The position numbers and the translations under genes were made by a program. From Periconia sp. R9002 (taxonomy: Eukaryota > Ascomycota > Dothideomycetes > Pleosporales > Periconiaceae): a DNA stretch of 64,000 nt. The notes beneath the pieces are model-generated. The model ran no database searches, was not told the DNA's origin, and saw nothing but the letters and a program-made list of their open reading frames with translations. The DNA lies in contig JAMAHW010000013.1 of the NCBI GenBank assembly GCA_023627715.1, forward strand, positions 310,001 through 374,000, read 5' to 3'. This document shows, one piece after another, positions 20,012-30,760 of the stretch; the first letter of the stretch is position 1; every line of letters starts with the position of its first letter.

Positions 20012-22006
20012 ATGCCGAAGCGAGGGCGTTGAAAAATGATATGGTTCTTGGTCAATGGCACGATTTTGACCTTATCATTTCCTTTGTTTCAAGGCGCGGA
20101 TTGGAGGGTGTGATTGGCTGACAGAGTTTTGTATATACTGTTTGTTCTTCGTGGTCAATTGATGATATCAACTTCTGAAAATTCGAGCTCCATATTTCTC
20201 ATTTATCGCTCCCGAGTACCTTCTTTATGCCAATTTTGCGTGACAGAGACTTCACAAGATCTACGCGAAATGTCTGTATATCCTAAAACCCTCTACTTGC
20301 GGCTACCTTACCTCCCCATGTGCCTCATACGATAAGTTCCTTCAGCACGCATATCAATGCAGCCTTGGTGCAACATTTTGCTGCTGCTGAGAAAAGGCTG
20401 TTGTCGCACCAGGCTCATGGAAGAAGCATACGATCTTTCGTAGAAACTTGAGCCTGAACAAGCAAGCGAGACACCAACATTGAAACAGATTTTGAGATCT
20501 GTCATCCTTCCTGCTGGATTGCGGCGAGGCCAAAGTCCGAGTTATCGTATGATAATTAACTTGATTGGAGTACGTAGTTTTGAAGATTGGCGCACGCTCG
20601 AGCTCACTGACTACATGAGCAATTGCGTCTCATTCCTTGCCTTCGATCTTGGCGACCATACTCCCGCGAGGGTAAAATAAGAGAAAAAGGAAATAATCCA
20701 AAACACCTACAACATTCAATAAATCCTTCCAACCAAGATAACGGGTTTGAACGTGAAAAGGAGAGCGAATAGAGTGGAGACGCTTTCGCTAAAATCACTT
20801 CCCCAAGTTACCAGCCCGGCGTCATAGATAATATTATGCCGCCGATATAAGTGGTCATTACGACCCAAGAGCTGAGCTCCATGCGTCATAGTAGCCGTCA
20901 CATACGCACCCAATTTGAAGTTGTACACGTACAGATGCGTGATCTGAACTCGGAACGATACTTTTTCCCCCAGTCATAGTTGGACCGACGCAGTCATCAT
21001 GCGTCTCCAATCCTTTTTTTTTATTCCCACTCCGATTTTAGTCGTACCTACCGGGAAACCGGATGTTCGGTGCGACGTGCCCCAATCAGTGGGTTCGTGG
21101 ACAAGAAAATGTTGTCAGCCACACGTTTGATATAAAGTGCATTGTATAGTGCGTCACAGAACACAGATATGCACGTCGTTTTCTCGAAAGCTTCTTTCTT
21201 CCCGCTCCAGATGGGGCGTCGCACAAAAGCATTGAATATTTTACCATTCTGGCCCTGGCTGCAAGGTGTGCAACAGGATGAAATGCCTAGGGTTTGAATG
21301 TTTAGAGTTTGGAAGTGGTGGTGGAGCTGGGTTGCTTCTCTTACTTAGCTGACGGTTGGGTGCAGGGTATATGTGGGGTAGGTATATATGGGTTGAGACT
21401 TTGAGTTGAGAATGTACATGCACGGTTAGGTACTCACCCGGTATAAGCTAGCTAGACCGTCTGTGTGAGACTGGGGGCTGCAAGGGGTATGGTATGCAGG
21501 TACCACCGGCGGGCCGCGACCTCGCAAGCAGACGAAGATATTGGAGCGCTACAGACCAGTCGTATACCCAAAAGCACGGATTCTTTGGTTTGATATACAT
21601 TGCTCGCTGTTATTGAATAACGGTTTCTTGTTATCGCCACCACCGCACTGGCCATGCAAGTGGTAGAAGTTACTTTGTGGCGCTTCTTCACCGGCATGTA
21701 TTGGAAGATTATCATTGTGTGCGCAGTAGATGGCATGATTGGGCGCACAGAACTTTGTCTCGAGTGCACGGTTTCTCGCTCTCATGAATTCTTCGATACC
21801 TTTGATATTGATGTGATACCAATATGTTTTCCTCATTTCCCATGCGATCGATGAGCACAGTCCTAACCCAGCACCATAACCTGTCTACAGTAATGAAAAA
21901 CCCGGGACTCGAGGAGTACAGAGGAAAGAATAAAGAAAAAATGGGAAAAGGGAAAACAAAGTGCGTGTACTGCTCAAAAAAAGAAGAGAAATTGTAAAAA
22001 CGAAAT
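20012..22006. other. Intergenic, no gene seen
   Basis: About 2 kb between convergent genes (DUF4360 plus strand, velvet-like minus strand). Only short ORFs without domains. Includes the 3' UTRs of both neighbours; a run of T near 21016 and poly-A-like tracts at 21928-22000 are unremarkable. Confidence 0.5.
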
Positions 22007-22954
22007 TTATCGCGATCTCTGTCGCATCGAAATTTCCCGTATCGTATCGTTCCAACCGCCGTCATCTTCGTTGCCTCCATTGACTTCTGTACAGGGGTGG
22101 AGAAAAACAAATCAGGGACCGAAATTATTTTAATATGTGCCCCTTGTGTACTTACCATACGACCTCGATGTTGAGCCACTGCTTTGAACGACAATTGGGT
22201 TGCTATCAATCGCTTGGATGTGTTCGCCTCCTGAAATGGTTGGGGCATCCAGGTTCGCTATCCGAATTAAGGTGATTCGAATTCGATACGTGCCAGCCTG
22301 GTGAATGCTGAGATCAGGGAAGTGCATCAGTCCAACCCCCCTGGGATCGTCGAGTTCCATTGCTGCGATGGATCCATCGGCTTCGTCGTCCGAAAATGGG
22401 TGCACTGACACATAACGGCGTCCACCAAGAAGTCGATCCAGTGCTCTTGGGTCCGACGAGCCAGATGAACTTCCCACGGGTATCAAGGAGGCGAGCGCGG
22501 TGAGATGATACGAGTCCCTGTTGGCGTCGTCTGGGTATACGTTTGCCGTTCGTAATCTGACGATGATGGTGCCATTGATTGCATATCCAGCACGAGAGGT
22601 GGATGGAGGTTGAACGACAAAGTCCATGGCATACTGAATGTCATCCGGCGATGTTGATTGTCGATTAGATCTTGGCCGACGGTTGTTTCCCAGTGGCTGT
22701 CTTGAGCGGACTGAGGTGCTGGCATGACCTCGCGATCTTGTGATGTTTGCCATGGGAGCGATTGATCTTGACAGAGAGTAGTTGTTGAGTTGATTGTTGA
22801 GAATTTCTGCGATTCGTGCCGACCGTCTTAGAGAAGCACGACTGCGGCCTCGAAGAATGATGTTGCTGCGTGAACGGGGCCGGTCACCTCTCCCTGAACT
22901 GCTGCGGGCCGAGTCTGTATTTCTACCTCGTCCTCGGCCACGGCCTCTTTGCAT
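22007..22954 (-). CDS. Divergent velvet-domain protein
   Basis: Two exons, 22954-22156 and 22086-22007 (intron GTAAGT...TGTACAG, 69 bp), 292 aa. The preferred ATG at 22954 opens MQRGRGRGRGR; a TGTCCAG upstream could be an acceptor, so an extra 5' exon is possible. The first 115 residues are Arg/Ser-rich and likely disordered. From about residue 115 the sequence matches the velvet layout: FVVQPPSTSRAGYAINGTII, then HLTALASLIP, a loop with LLGGRRYVSVHPFSDDEADG, and the hallmark LMHFPDLSIHQAGTYRIRIT. Velvet factors are NF-kB-like DNA-binding regulators of development and secondary metabolism. This one is poorly conserved in the strand that normally carries the RARMCG-type motif and does not look like VeA, VelB, VelC or VosA. 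The family call is from motif recognition only. Confidence 0.7.
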
Positions 22955-25900
22955 CTGCTGAAGTTTATACCTGGACACGCTTAGTATGGGTTGCAGAAGG
23001 GCGTGGAAAGTGCCGGGCAGTGCTCAGCTCGACTTGTCATGCGGGACGGGAAAAAACAATGAAAAACTAGGAGAATGCTTTTGGCAAAAAGGAAACAATG
23101 ATTGAATGGGGAAAAGGAAATGATGATGATAAGAGAAAGAGACACCAGGAATGCGATCAATGTATATTGTTATGGGCAGAGAAATGAGATTGGCGGATTG
23201 ATGATGGGTGCGATGAATGAGGAAATGAAGCTCGAGCCACGAGTCAGGCCTCTGATGGCAGCTCTGGAGGTTCGAGGCTCGTATGGCATCGCGGTGGCGG
23301 ACATGAAGGGCTGGGCGGGGTGTTGCTGATGTCGCTTTCGGAGCGGATATGGGGTATTGTGCACGCCCTTTAATTTCAGCCAGCCGACCGTTGGGGAAGA
23401 ATATTCTCCGCCATGTCAACGAAGCGACGATAGTGGTGAGGTGAGGTTCAGAAGCGCCTCTTGGCTTCGGTTCGCCCCACACCCAGCGGGAGCAGTTGTG
23501 ACAAGGGAAATCATTATAGGGAGAAGCGAAGGCAAGCATCAATGCAGTGCCTTAGGCTAAACAGGTCCCCCATGGGCGTGGCGCGGAACATGGCGGGAAC
23601 GACGAGGTGATTGATGGAGATGATGGTGCACATGGTGTTGCAGCCCAAGCATGAACGAACCCCTGCCTCGGGAATTCGTCACGACTCACGACAACGGCGC
23701 GCTGCCATGTGGGCAGCAGGGAACCGCGCGGCAAGCGAGATTGGATTCGAATGGAATGGAACGACATGACTGCAAAGAGACGAGGACGAGCCTTTACGTA
23801 CCTTGGAGGAAGCCTGGCACCGTCTGACGGATGGATCGGTGCTGTACTCAGTATACGGCGTGTTTGATGGACCCTGGTCTTATCACATACATGTTAGCTA
23901 TGCTCGTGTGTTTTGCTTTGCTTCGTTCTGCTTTTGCTTTGCTTTGCTTTGCTGCCTGCTTCCTGACATCTTCTTCCCACTCCCTTCAACTCAACCCTAG
24001 GCCAGAACTTCTCCAGCCGTCTCCGCAAAGACCCACGAAGCATAAATCCTGAGGCCGTCATCCTTCCCAAAGCTTCTTTCGACTCACCTTTGCGCCCTCT
24101 ACTGGATTATCCCGGCCCTTCCCTTGCCCAAGTACACCAACCGTAGTGGAATCACAGCTTGAATGCCCCAGAAGATCGTCGTCTGGTCAGACAGACAGAC
24201 AGGCCACCGCCGGTACCGAGCGCCGCGCCGTGGGTTCGGAACTTCAGTGAGCCACCCACGATGGATGGGAGCAAAAAAAATGGTCTGTCTTCGTGTCTCA
24301 GTCGCCGTGAAATCGAGTGCTAGTGCCTGACCGTCGTTACGTGTGAATTATGCTTGATGCGCTGCGGGTGCGATGCATCATCTTCCTTCTCCTTCTCTTT
24401 CTTCCATCGTTGATGAGTCGACTCCTTCAATTTATACAAAGCCCAATCTCCTCTCTCCTCCAAGCTGAGTGTATGCTGTTGCCTCTCCTGGTACGTCTTG
24501 CAGATGCCCAAGTCGGCCTCCCGCCTCCCCTTGCCCGTTTCTAGCACATTGAACTCGCATCTGGCAAGTTCCCGTCCTGTATCATTTCTTGTCTAGCATC
24601 CCTAGTGAATCAGAGGCGGTTGCCATCCCTACATACTATCTCGACCTCTCGGCCAAGCAAGCGCCCGGGAAGCCATGATGGCGTCTGTGGCTGCCCACTT
24701 GCATTTCGCAGTGCAAAACCTACATAATCTGTCTGTGCACCGGGTTGCGGTACGATTGCCGATCCGATGAGAAGTGGCCATTTGGGGGCCTGCAACCACC
24801 GCCGTCCAGGCATCCTTTCCTAAACCCGTGCCCACCTTCATGAATTCACCTAAATCCGCCACCAATACCATACGTCTCGTACAGTACCATATCCACTGCA
24901 ACTATCGGATGCGCCCTCTCTGGATATCGTCTCGCGAATGTATACCCATGAGTTGCACTTGCTTCGAAGAGGTTGCCCTGTTTGTCTTTTTACCTCACTC
25001 TCGTCCCATTCATTGATCAACTGGGATTTTTGATTCATCTACGACCATGCCGGACCTCAGTTCTTTTTCCATAATATTCTAATCAATTATTTCGATCCGT
25101 CTTGCCCACTAAGCGATAACCAGAAAACCAACTGCATACTAGTATCGGGTCGAGTGCCGGCCTCAGCCCTATGATTTGCTCCTACCCCTGGAGGGTTTTC
25201 AGAGTGCGTAACATTATGCCATGGGTGCAGGGACCTGGGACCCCCTCGTATAAAAAGCAAACGCTTGCTAAAGATCACCCCGCTATGCTGATTTGAGGTA
25301 TGGAGAGCCGATTTTTTTGTGTCGGTCTCAACTACTGTTAGCTATTCCATTCTCCATCACTCTACATTTGGAGTTCTTAGATGACAGTAGATCACCCGCT
25401 TTTCGGTGGTCCATAAACCTATAGCTAACGGCAACGGGGCAGGAATAGCGTAAACCATTTTTCATCCGCTGTCGAAAACATACGGTTGTGCATTCTGCAT
25501 ACTTACAATTATGATGCATCTCAACCGATACAGTGTTGAACATAGCAGCTCATTGGTAAGTGCTCCAACTTTGATGAACCTGTGCCGCCAGAGCGCATCA
25601 TGTCTCAACTCGGACCAAATATATTCATTGGCTTCATTTTCTTAATCGCACTTTTTAACTACCAAACATGAGGCTTCCCTGGCAGGGTATACAGATTACG
25701 TATCCAACACAGTCTTGAAACAAGCAGATCTAGTATACATGATCGACATTCGTCTAACAGAAACTTATTGATGGATGCAATTGTAAATCAAATAATGGGC
25801 AGACATCTCATATCTTTGTCACCACACACAACTGGTCCAGGGTCTGAAACGGACTGACTGCAGAGAAGGATTTCTACATCGGGATACAGTTAAATATGGG

Positions 25901-27576
25901 TCTAAGCAAATAATCTACAACCAAAACCATCTTAAATCTATAAGTAGAAAGATATAACAATGAGCGAATCTAGACGAGATGCTCTATTTGGAATCTAATG
26001 GGCTTGACTCAGTCATAGCCAGTTCGATTGGTGACGCCCTGAGACTGTTTCCTTCTCTCTAATGCTTCATGAATCGGGGTTTCTCCTTCCATACCGTTCA
26101 GTGAGGTGAAGGAGCACGGAGCTATTGGATCTATCACTAGTATCTTCCACACCCAAGAAAAATACCTCGAAAGCCTTATTCCAAACCCGAGTGCAAGACA
26201 GATGTATACTCTCTGTCCCACTCTCGTCTTTTCAGCTCTTGATTCACAAATACAACCCACAGTGTGCAGCATACCCTATTTGGCCTTCCCTTATCCTCAA
26301 TAGGCTTGTAATGCGCGTGAGCTTTGCGCTCATCTGCGTCCAGTGTCACGTTACACAAGCAGACGTTCAAAAAAGCGCCACATGGTTTGCCTAGGAAGAT
26401 CCATAAAGGCCATGAGGCTTTCTCCGATCTAAGATAAGTCTGTGATTACAGTATTTATAGACTGAGCTGAATCTTGGAATTGGTCGCTGCCGAGTCACTG
26501 ACTCAGGGCAACAGGTGTTCGCGTTTGGGTGAGTATGGTATATGCTGCGCTATTTTATCATGGATGTACAACCTGCATCCATACACCTGCCAATTTCAAT
26601 CATTCACACTCTTACAACCGTGGAATCGGATCAGCCACGTTAATGTCCACTGACCGCTCCTGCGTGTTGCCAGCCGTGTGCATTACCCAAACCATGGCCT
26701 CACCTATACTTTATCTCGTTGTACACGTGCACGCGATGATCTATCTTCTATGATGTTCTAAATGATGTGTTCTCGGCCCTACTGCGTGTTTGCTGTGTTT
26801 TGAATTTCGGTGGCAACCTAGAGGTCTCCACCGTAGTACCTGCGCGAACAAAAGCCATGGAAGCAACGATTCGCCAAAACTTTTTCTGTAGGACTTGTGG
26901 TCTATGCTGCCTGCTTTCCCAATCCAGCGCAGGCCACTGCAAGGGCTTGGCGATTACCATCTGGTTGCATACATGTCTCCTGTATGACACGCTCGATCGG
27001 TTTTGCTTGCATCTAATGCTTAGCCAATTACCACGTTCCGGGGATGTGGGTACCAAGCTTCGAGATTTTGTTTTGTCCTGCATATTCCATTGAGGGGTGT
27101 GGTATGTATGCACTGTGTTACGCTAATATTGCTTTTTCAAGTTGGCGTTTGCACTACTGCGGGTAGCTCATGGTGATGGCTGCGATCATCTCTGCATGTG
27201 GACCAAATAGGACTGATATCTTTTGTTTCTTTTCCTTCTATGCTTTAGAAAAAAGTTTGCGAGGGAGACCCATTTCGTCTGCTTCTAAAAGTATCATTGG
27301 AACGACGTAATTAGTTTTTCTTCTCGAATATGGCTTACTCACATATACATGAGATTCGGTAAGAAGTCGATAATATTTTCACGGTGTTCCTCCTCAAAGT
27401 CTCAAGGGGAATCTATACAGAGTTATTCCTAATATCGTTTCCTCAAACAATGATGTAGATGAATGAAACGAAAAACAACGAGAAAATTCTGCAAAGTGGA
27501 TGGTGAGTACATGTCGCCTTCATGAGAAAAAAAAAATTTCAAAACACAAGTCTGGCATAAATGCAGTCCTTCCTCT
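22955..27576. other. Long gene-poor stretch (4.6 kb)
   Basis: Upstream part (23.0-24.5 kb) is CT/GA-rich with a CTTTG pentanucleotide repeat at about 23914-23952. ORFs are short or overlapping. A minus-strand frame ending at 26009 has a protein-like end (LNGMEGETPIHEALERRKQ) that loosely resembles an ankyrin unit, but it is isolated. No gene can be supported; a remnant or non-coding RNA is possible. Confidence 0.5.
23914..23952 (+). repeat. CTTTG-type microsatellite
   Basis: Imperfect pentanucleotide repeat (TTTGC/CTTTG) with about seven units, interrupted once. Non-coding. Confidence 0.6.
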
Positions 27577-29322
27577 TTACCACATGTTCCATATACCTTC
27601 CGGGAGAACCTCCCTCATCACTTTCCAGTGATTGACTGCGCTTCCCTTGTGATACTTCTCCAATTCACCCACGTCCTTCTTGCCCATAATCTGACCTCCA
27701 CGCGCCTCTGGTACGAACTCAAACATTACTTCCCATTCTGGATTGGGCTGCAAGTAACTTCTCCTCGCTAGACTGTCCATCAAATCATCTTGGTTTGCCT
27801 TCCTGAAATGGATGGCGTGCTTGCTTTCATCACCCTTGATACAGAACATCACCATGTTGATGAAGTCAGAATCGCCATCCTTCAGATCTTTAGGTGGAGG
27901 TGAATCACGGAAGATGCGGCAAGCTGGGAAAACGGAGTGGATGGTATTCAAGACCAGGCGGGTGGAACCGAGGGATAGGTCACCAGCATAATTTATCGCT
28001 ATGACACCGTCATCTGCAAGGAGAGCGGAGAGGCCCTGGAGGAATTCCACTGTAAAGAGCGAGACAGGCTCGGCGCCACCAGTGAAGACGTCGTGAATTA
28101 TGTAGTCAAATGCACGGGGGTTCGTCTTATGTTTGGCGTCGACGTATACTACTGCATCATCGATGACAGCAGTGTGGTTAGGCGAAAGGTCGAAGTATTT
28201 AGTTGCGTAATGGTGGACCACTGGGTCCAGTTCCACGATAGTGGTGTTGATGCCATGAGCAATCAGAGCGTTAGGTGCAGTGCCTATACCGAGCCCAATA
28301 ACTAAAGCCGACTTTTTGCTATCAGGCACTGACTCAACAGCTATCGCTCTCTGCGGTTCAACAAGACGCACGGCCTCCAGAAGAACAAAAACAGAAAAGA
28401 TTGTCTCTCGTTTCCGTTGTCCTTTTGCGTATGCTGAAGGAGTCACCAACCACTCTCCACCTAGGAGAGAATGATCACAGCGGAGAATACGGAATCCGGA
28501 TTCCAACTGACTCTCCACTACGGACACATATCCAGTAAGCGATTCCTGGCGTGCAAGTAGAGTGTAGTTTTCAGTGGCAAATAAAGTCGAATTCGCTTTC
28601 TGGAACGCACTCTCGGATGGGAAATGAGGATTAGCCCAGAAAGAATGCAAAATGGCTGGAAATGCAAAGAGTATAACCTTTGACGGAGTAAGGAAGGCAG
28701 AAGCAGAAGCGATTAGCATTTGGAGGCCAACCCGAGTCAAGTAGACGTGATTCCCAACAAAGGAGGGAATGATAGCTGCTGCAACCTTGGATGTGCTGGA
28801 AACAGTGAAATAAGATGCGGTGGGAATGATGACCTCCTTAAGTGATGTGGGAAGGTTGAATTGGCTCGGATCAATACAATCTAGAAGATTGCCGGCAGCA
28901 ATCAGAGACAAGAAAAGCAGAGGAAAATACGTAAGGCCTTCCGTGACAACTGGGCCATAGTCGATTCCTAGCTTGCCACTATATGGAAAGAGAAGGCACT
29001 GTATGACGGGCGACCAGTAGGCTATGACGGCGACGTACTCGCCGATGGAATCTGGGACATATTTTTTCAGTGCGCCTCGTCCTATCAAAGCTGCGAGGGC
29101 CGTGATGGTCATGGCTCTCTGATGGTGTAACGAGGCTGGAATTGAACCGTACACGGGCGAAAGGTTGAGTTGAGAAACGGGTGAGAACATTCCCGCAAGG
29201 AGCAACAGCGCTGTTGCTTTCCCGACATTTTTCAACATGGTTGTTGCAGGTACATTTCGTGCCTGTCGTTCTGCGTCTTTGGCTGCCTTTGGCTTCTTTG
29301 GTGTTTTCTGTCTGGAGGACAT
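27577..29322 (-). CDS. Spermidine-synthase-like methyltransferase-fold protein with membrane domain
   Basis: A single exon; ATG 29322 gives 581 aa (MSSRQKTPKKPKAAKDAERQ). A frame-consistent ATG 20 codons earlier is less likely because the family start is a basic hydrophilic tail. The first half has several hydrophobic segments (TALLLLAGMFSPV, EYVAVIAYWSPVIQCLLF, LTYFPLLFLSLIAAGNLL, VILFAFPAILHSF), suggesting an integral membrane protein. The second half has a Rossmann SAM-type fold: ALVIGLGIGTAPNALIAHG, then IVELDPVVHHYATKYF and DYIIHDVFTGGAEPVSLF. It matches the spermidine-synthase-like superfamily but lacks the D-x-x-DP-type acidic motif of true aminopropyltransferases, so polyamine synthesis is doubtful. 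It is a divergent neighbour of the CCDC97-like gene across 553 bp. Confidence 0.85.
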   Translation of the reverse strand: MSSRQKTPKKPKAAKDAERQARNVPATTMLKNVGKATALLLLAGMFSPVSQLNLSPVYGSIPASLHHQRAMTITALAALIGRGALKKYVPDSIGEYVAVIAYWSPVIQCLLFPYSGKLGIDYGPVVTEGLTYFPLLFLSLIAAGNLLDCIDPSQFNLPTSLKEVIIPTASYFTVSSTSKVAAAIIPSFVGNHVYLTRVGLQMLIASASAFLTPSKVILFAFPAILHSFWANPHFPSESAFQKANSTLFATENYTLLARQESLTGYVSVVESQLESGFRILRCDHSLLGGEWLVTPSAYAKGQRKRETIFSVFVLLEAVRLVEPQRAIAVESVPDSKKSALVIGLGIGTAPNALIAHGINTTIVELDPVVHHYATKYFDLSPNHTAVIDDAVVYVDAKHKTNPRAFDYIIHDVFTGGAEPVSLFTVEFLQGLSALLADDGVIAINYAGDLSLGSTRLVLNTIHSVFPACRIFRDSPPPKDLKDGDSDFINMVMFCIKGDESKHAIHFRKANQDDLMDSLARRSYLQPNPEWEVMFEFVPEARGGQIMGKKDVGELEKYHKGSAVNHWKVMREVLPEGIWNMW

Positions 29323-29875
29323 GATGTGTATTGGAATGTATAGGGTAGAAAACCCTATTGACGGATCAAGAAATGGCCACAATGTCCGCTAAACATAGGA
29401 GGGTATCTCGACGGGAAGGCGACGCAGGATATACAGTTAAAGAAGAGGATCGAGGCTAGGATGATGCAGTAAAAACAAGAAAGTTGAGCGCTGTCGACTT
29501 CTATCCTCCTATCGATGTTTTGTTGAAAGGACGAGATCACAGGTGGGGAAGTTGAACGAAGATACGCAATACAATGAAAGAAATAAAGACGAACGATAAA
29601 TTAATTTCTCCAAGAAGGACAGCTGTTGAATGGCGAGTTGTTTCGAGGCATGGATGAAACAACCGCCGGAAGTCATTTAGGCGTTTCCATTAGGTTTAGC
29701 GTGCTTCTGCTGGTGGGGCATAGATTAGATGGACAGGCTGTGACAGGGTTGACTATCAGGGTTACTAAGCTGTGGCGGCTGTGGCGTCATTACGAGATGT
29801 ACAGTTAGAGCTGTCGCCAGTCCATTTCTCCTTGCGCGGTCATTCTCTTCACTCACCACAAGACTCGCAAGAGAT
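29323..29875. promoter_or_regulatory. Bidirectional promoter region
   Basis: A 553-bp gap separating two divergent genes, the spermidine-synthase-like gene (minus) and the CCDC97-like gene (plus). No TATA element is obvious on either side. It may drive both genes. Confidence 0.45.
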
Positions 29876-30634
29876 ATGCCATTTCTTCCAAATTCACCAT
29901 TCATGCTTACTCTCGCAGTACGAACGGCCCACACGGAACCGAACTCACCCGCCGACGATGATGCGCGTTGCGTCACACCCCACACCCCAAATCGAGAGAC
30001 AAACTCGGTAGAAGAAACCAATGGTTCGACGGTCCGAGATCTGATCATGCTGGAAGACGTCGATGCTGCCTGGTCTCGTACCGAAGAACGATCACGATGG
30101 CTCAAAGCAAAGAACAGGCGGAAACGCTACCTCGAAGTTCACCCCGATTATTTCGACGATTCTTCACTAGAGCTAGCAGACCCACTCCTCTACGACCGCC
30201 TCATCCGCCGCTTCCAGACCACTCGAGAACGAGAGGCAGAAGGTCTTCGTAAAGGTGTCGCTGGGGACTTGACTGATCAACTATTGCGTGCCGAGGCCAA
30301 GCAACACGCTCTTAGCCACCCAGACCCCCACTCGCTCTTCTCGTACACACGTGGTCCCCAAGGAGAGATTCGCGCGGAGGAGAAGGACGAGGTTCCCTTG
30401 ACGAAAGAGGAGGGCAGGGCGTGGTGGGTTGATGAGATGACCCAGCGTTTTCTCCGTGGTGACGATACGGATTTCGATTACAGCAAAGTGGATACGAATG
30501 ACAAATACAATGACCCGGAGGAGGAGAGGGACATACAAGATGCATACTTTGATAGCATGGAATCTGACTTTGATTCGGATGGTGAGGGTAAGGAAAAGAT
30601 CCTTACGGGGGAGACTGGCATACAGGACTTTTGA
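29876..30634 (+). CDS. CCDC97-like (DUF2052) protein
   Basis: A single exon, 252 aa. After an unstructured start of about 55 residues come the features of the DUF2052 family: RRKRYLEVHPDYFDDSSLEL, ADPLLYDRLIRRFQTTRERE, then RAWWVDEMTQRFLRGDDTDF with the FDYSKVDTND acidic segment, and a terminal acidic YFDSMESDFDSD. Human CCDC97 associates with the SF3B complex of the U2 snRNP, so a nuclear role near the spliceosome is likely by homology. The gene ends 126 bp from the stop of the convergent Dal5-type transporter gene. Confidence 0.85.
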   Translation: MPFLPNSPFMLTLAVRTAHTEPNSPADDDARCVTPHTPNRETNSVEETNGSTVRDLIMLEDVDAAWSRTEERSRWLKAKNRRKRYLEVHPDYFDDSSLELADPLLYDRLIRRFQTTREREAEGLRKGVAGDLTDQLLRAEAKQHALSHPDPHSLFSYTRGPQGEIRAEEKDEVPLTKEEGRAWWVDEMTQRFLRGDDTDFDYSKVDTNDKYNDPEEERDIQDAYFDSMESDFDSDGEGKEKILTGETGIQDF

Positions 30635-30760
30635 GGGCAGCATGAGGATAAAAAGTTTTGTGAGGGCTGATCACTAAACCCTACAATTCTCAGGACCTTT
30701 TGAAGGTATAGTCTTCTTCCTACGGGCATCGTAATACAACTGACATAGACCAAAGGTATA

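Noticed and set aside
23024..23542. 172-codon minus-strand frame upstream of the velvet-like gene
   Set aside because: Pyrimidine-rich, ends in Phe/Ser/Pro low complexity; more likely promoter or 5' UTR of the velvet-like gene than a protein.
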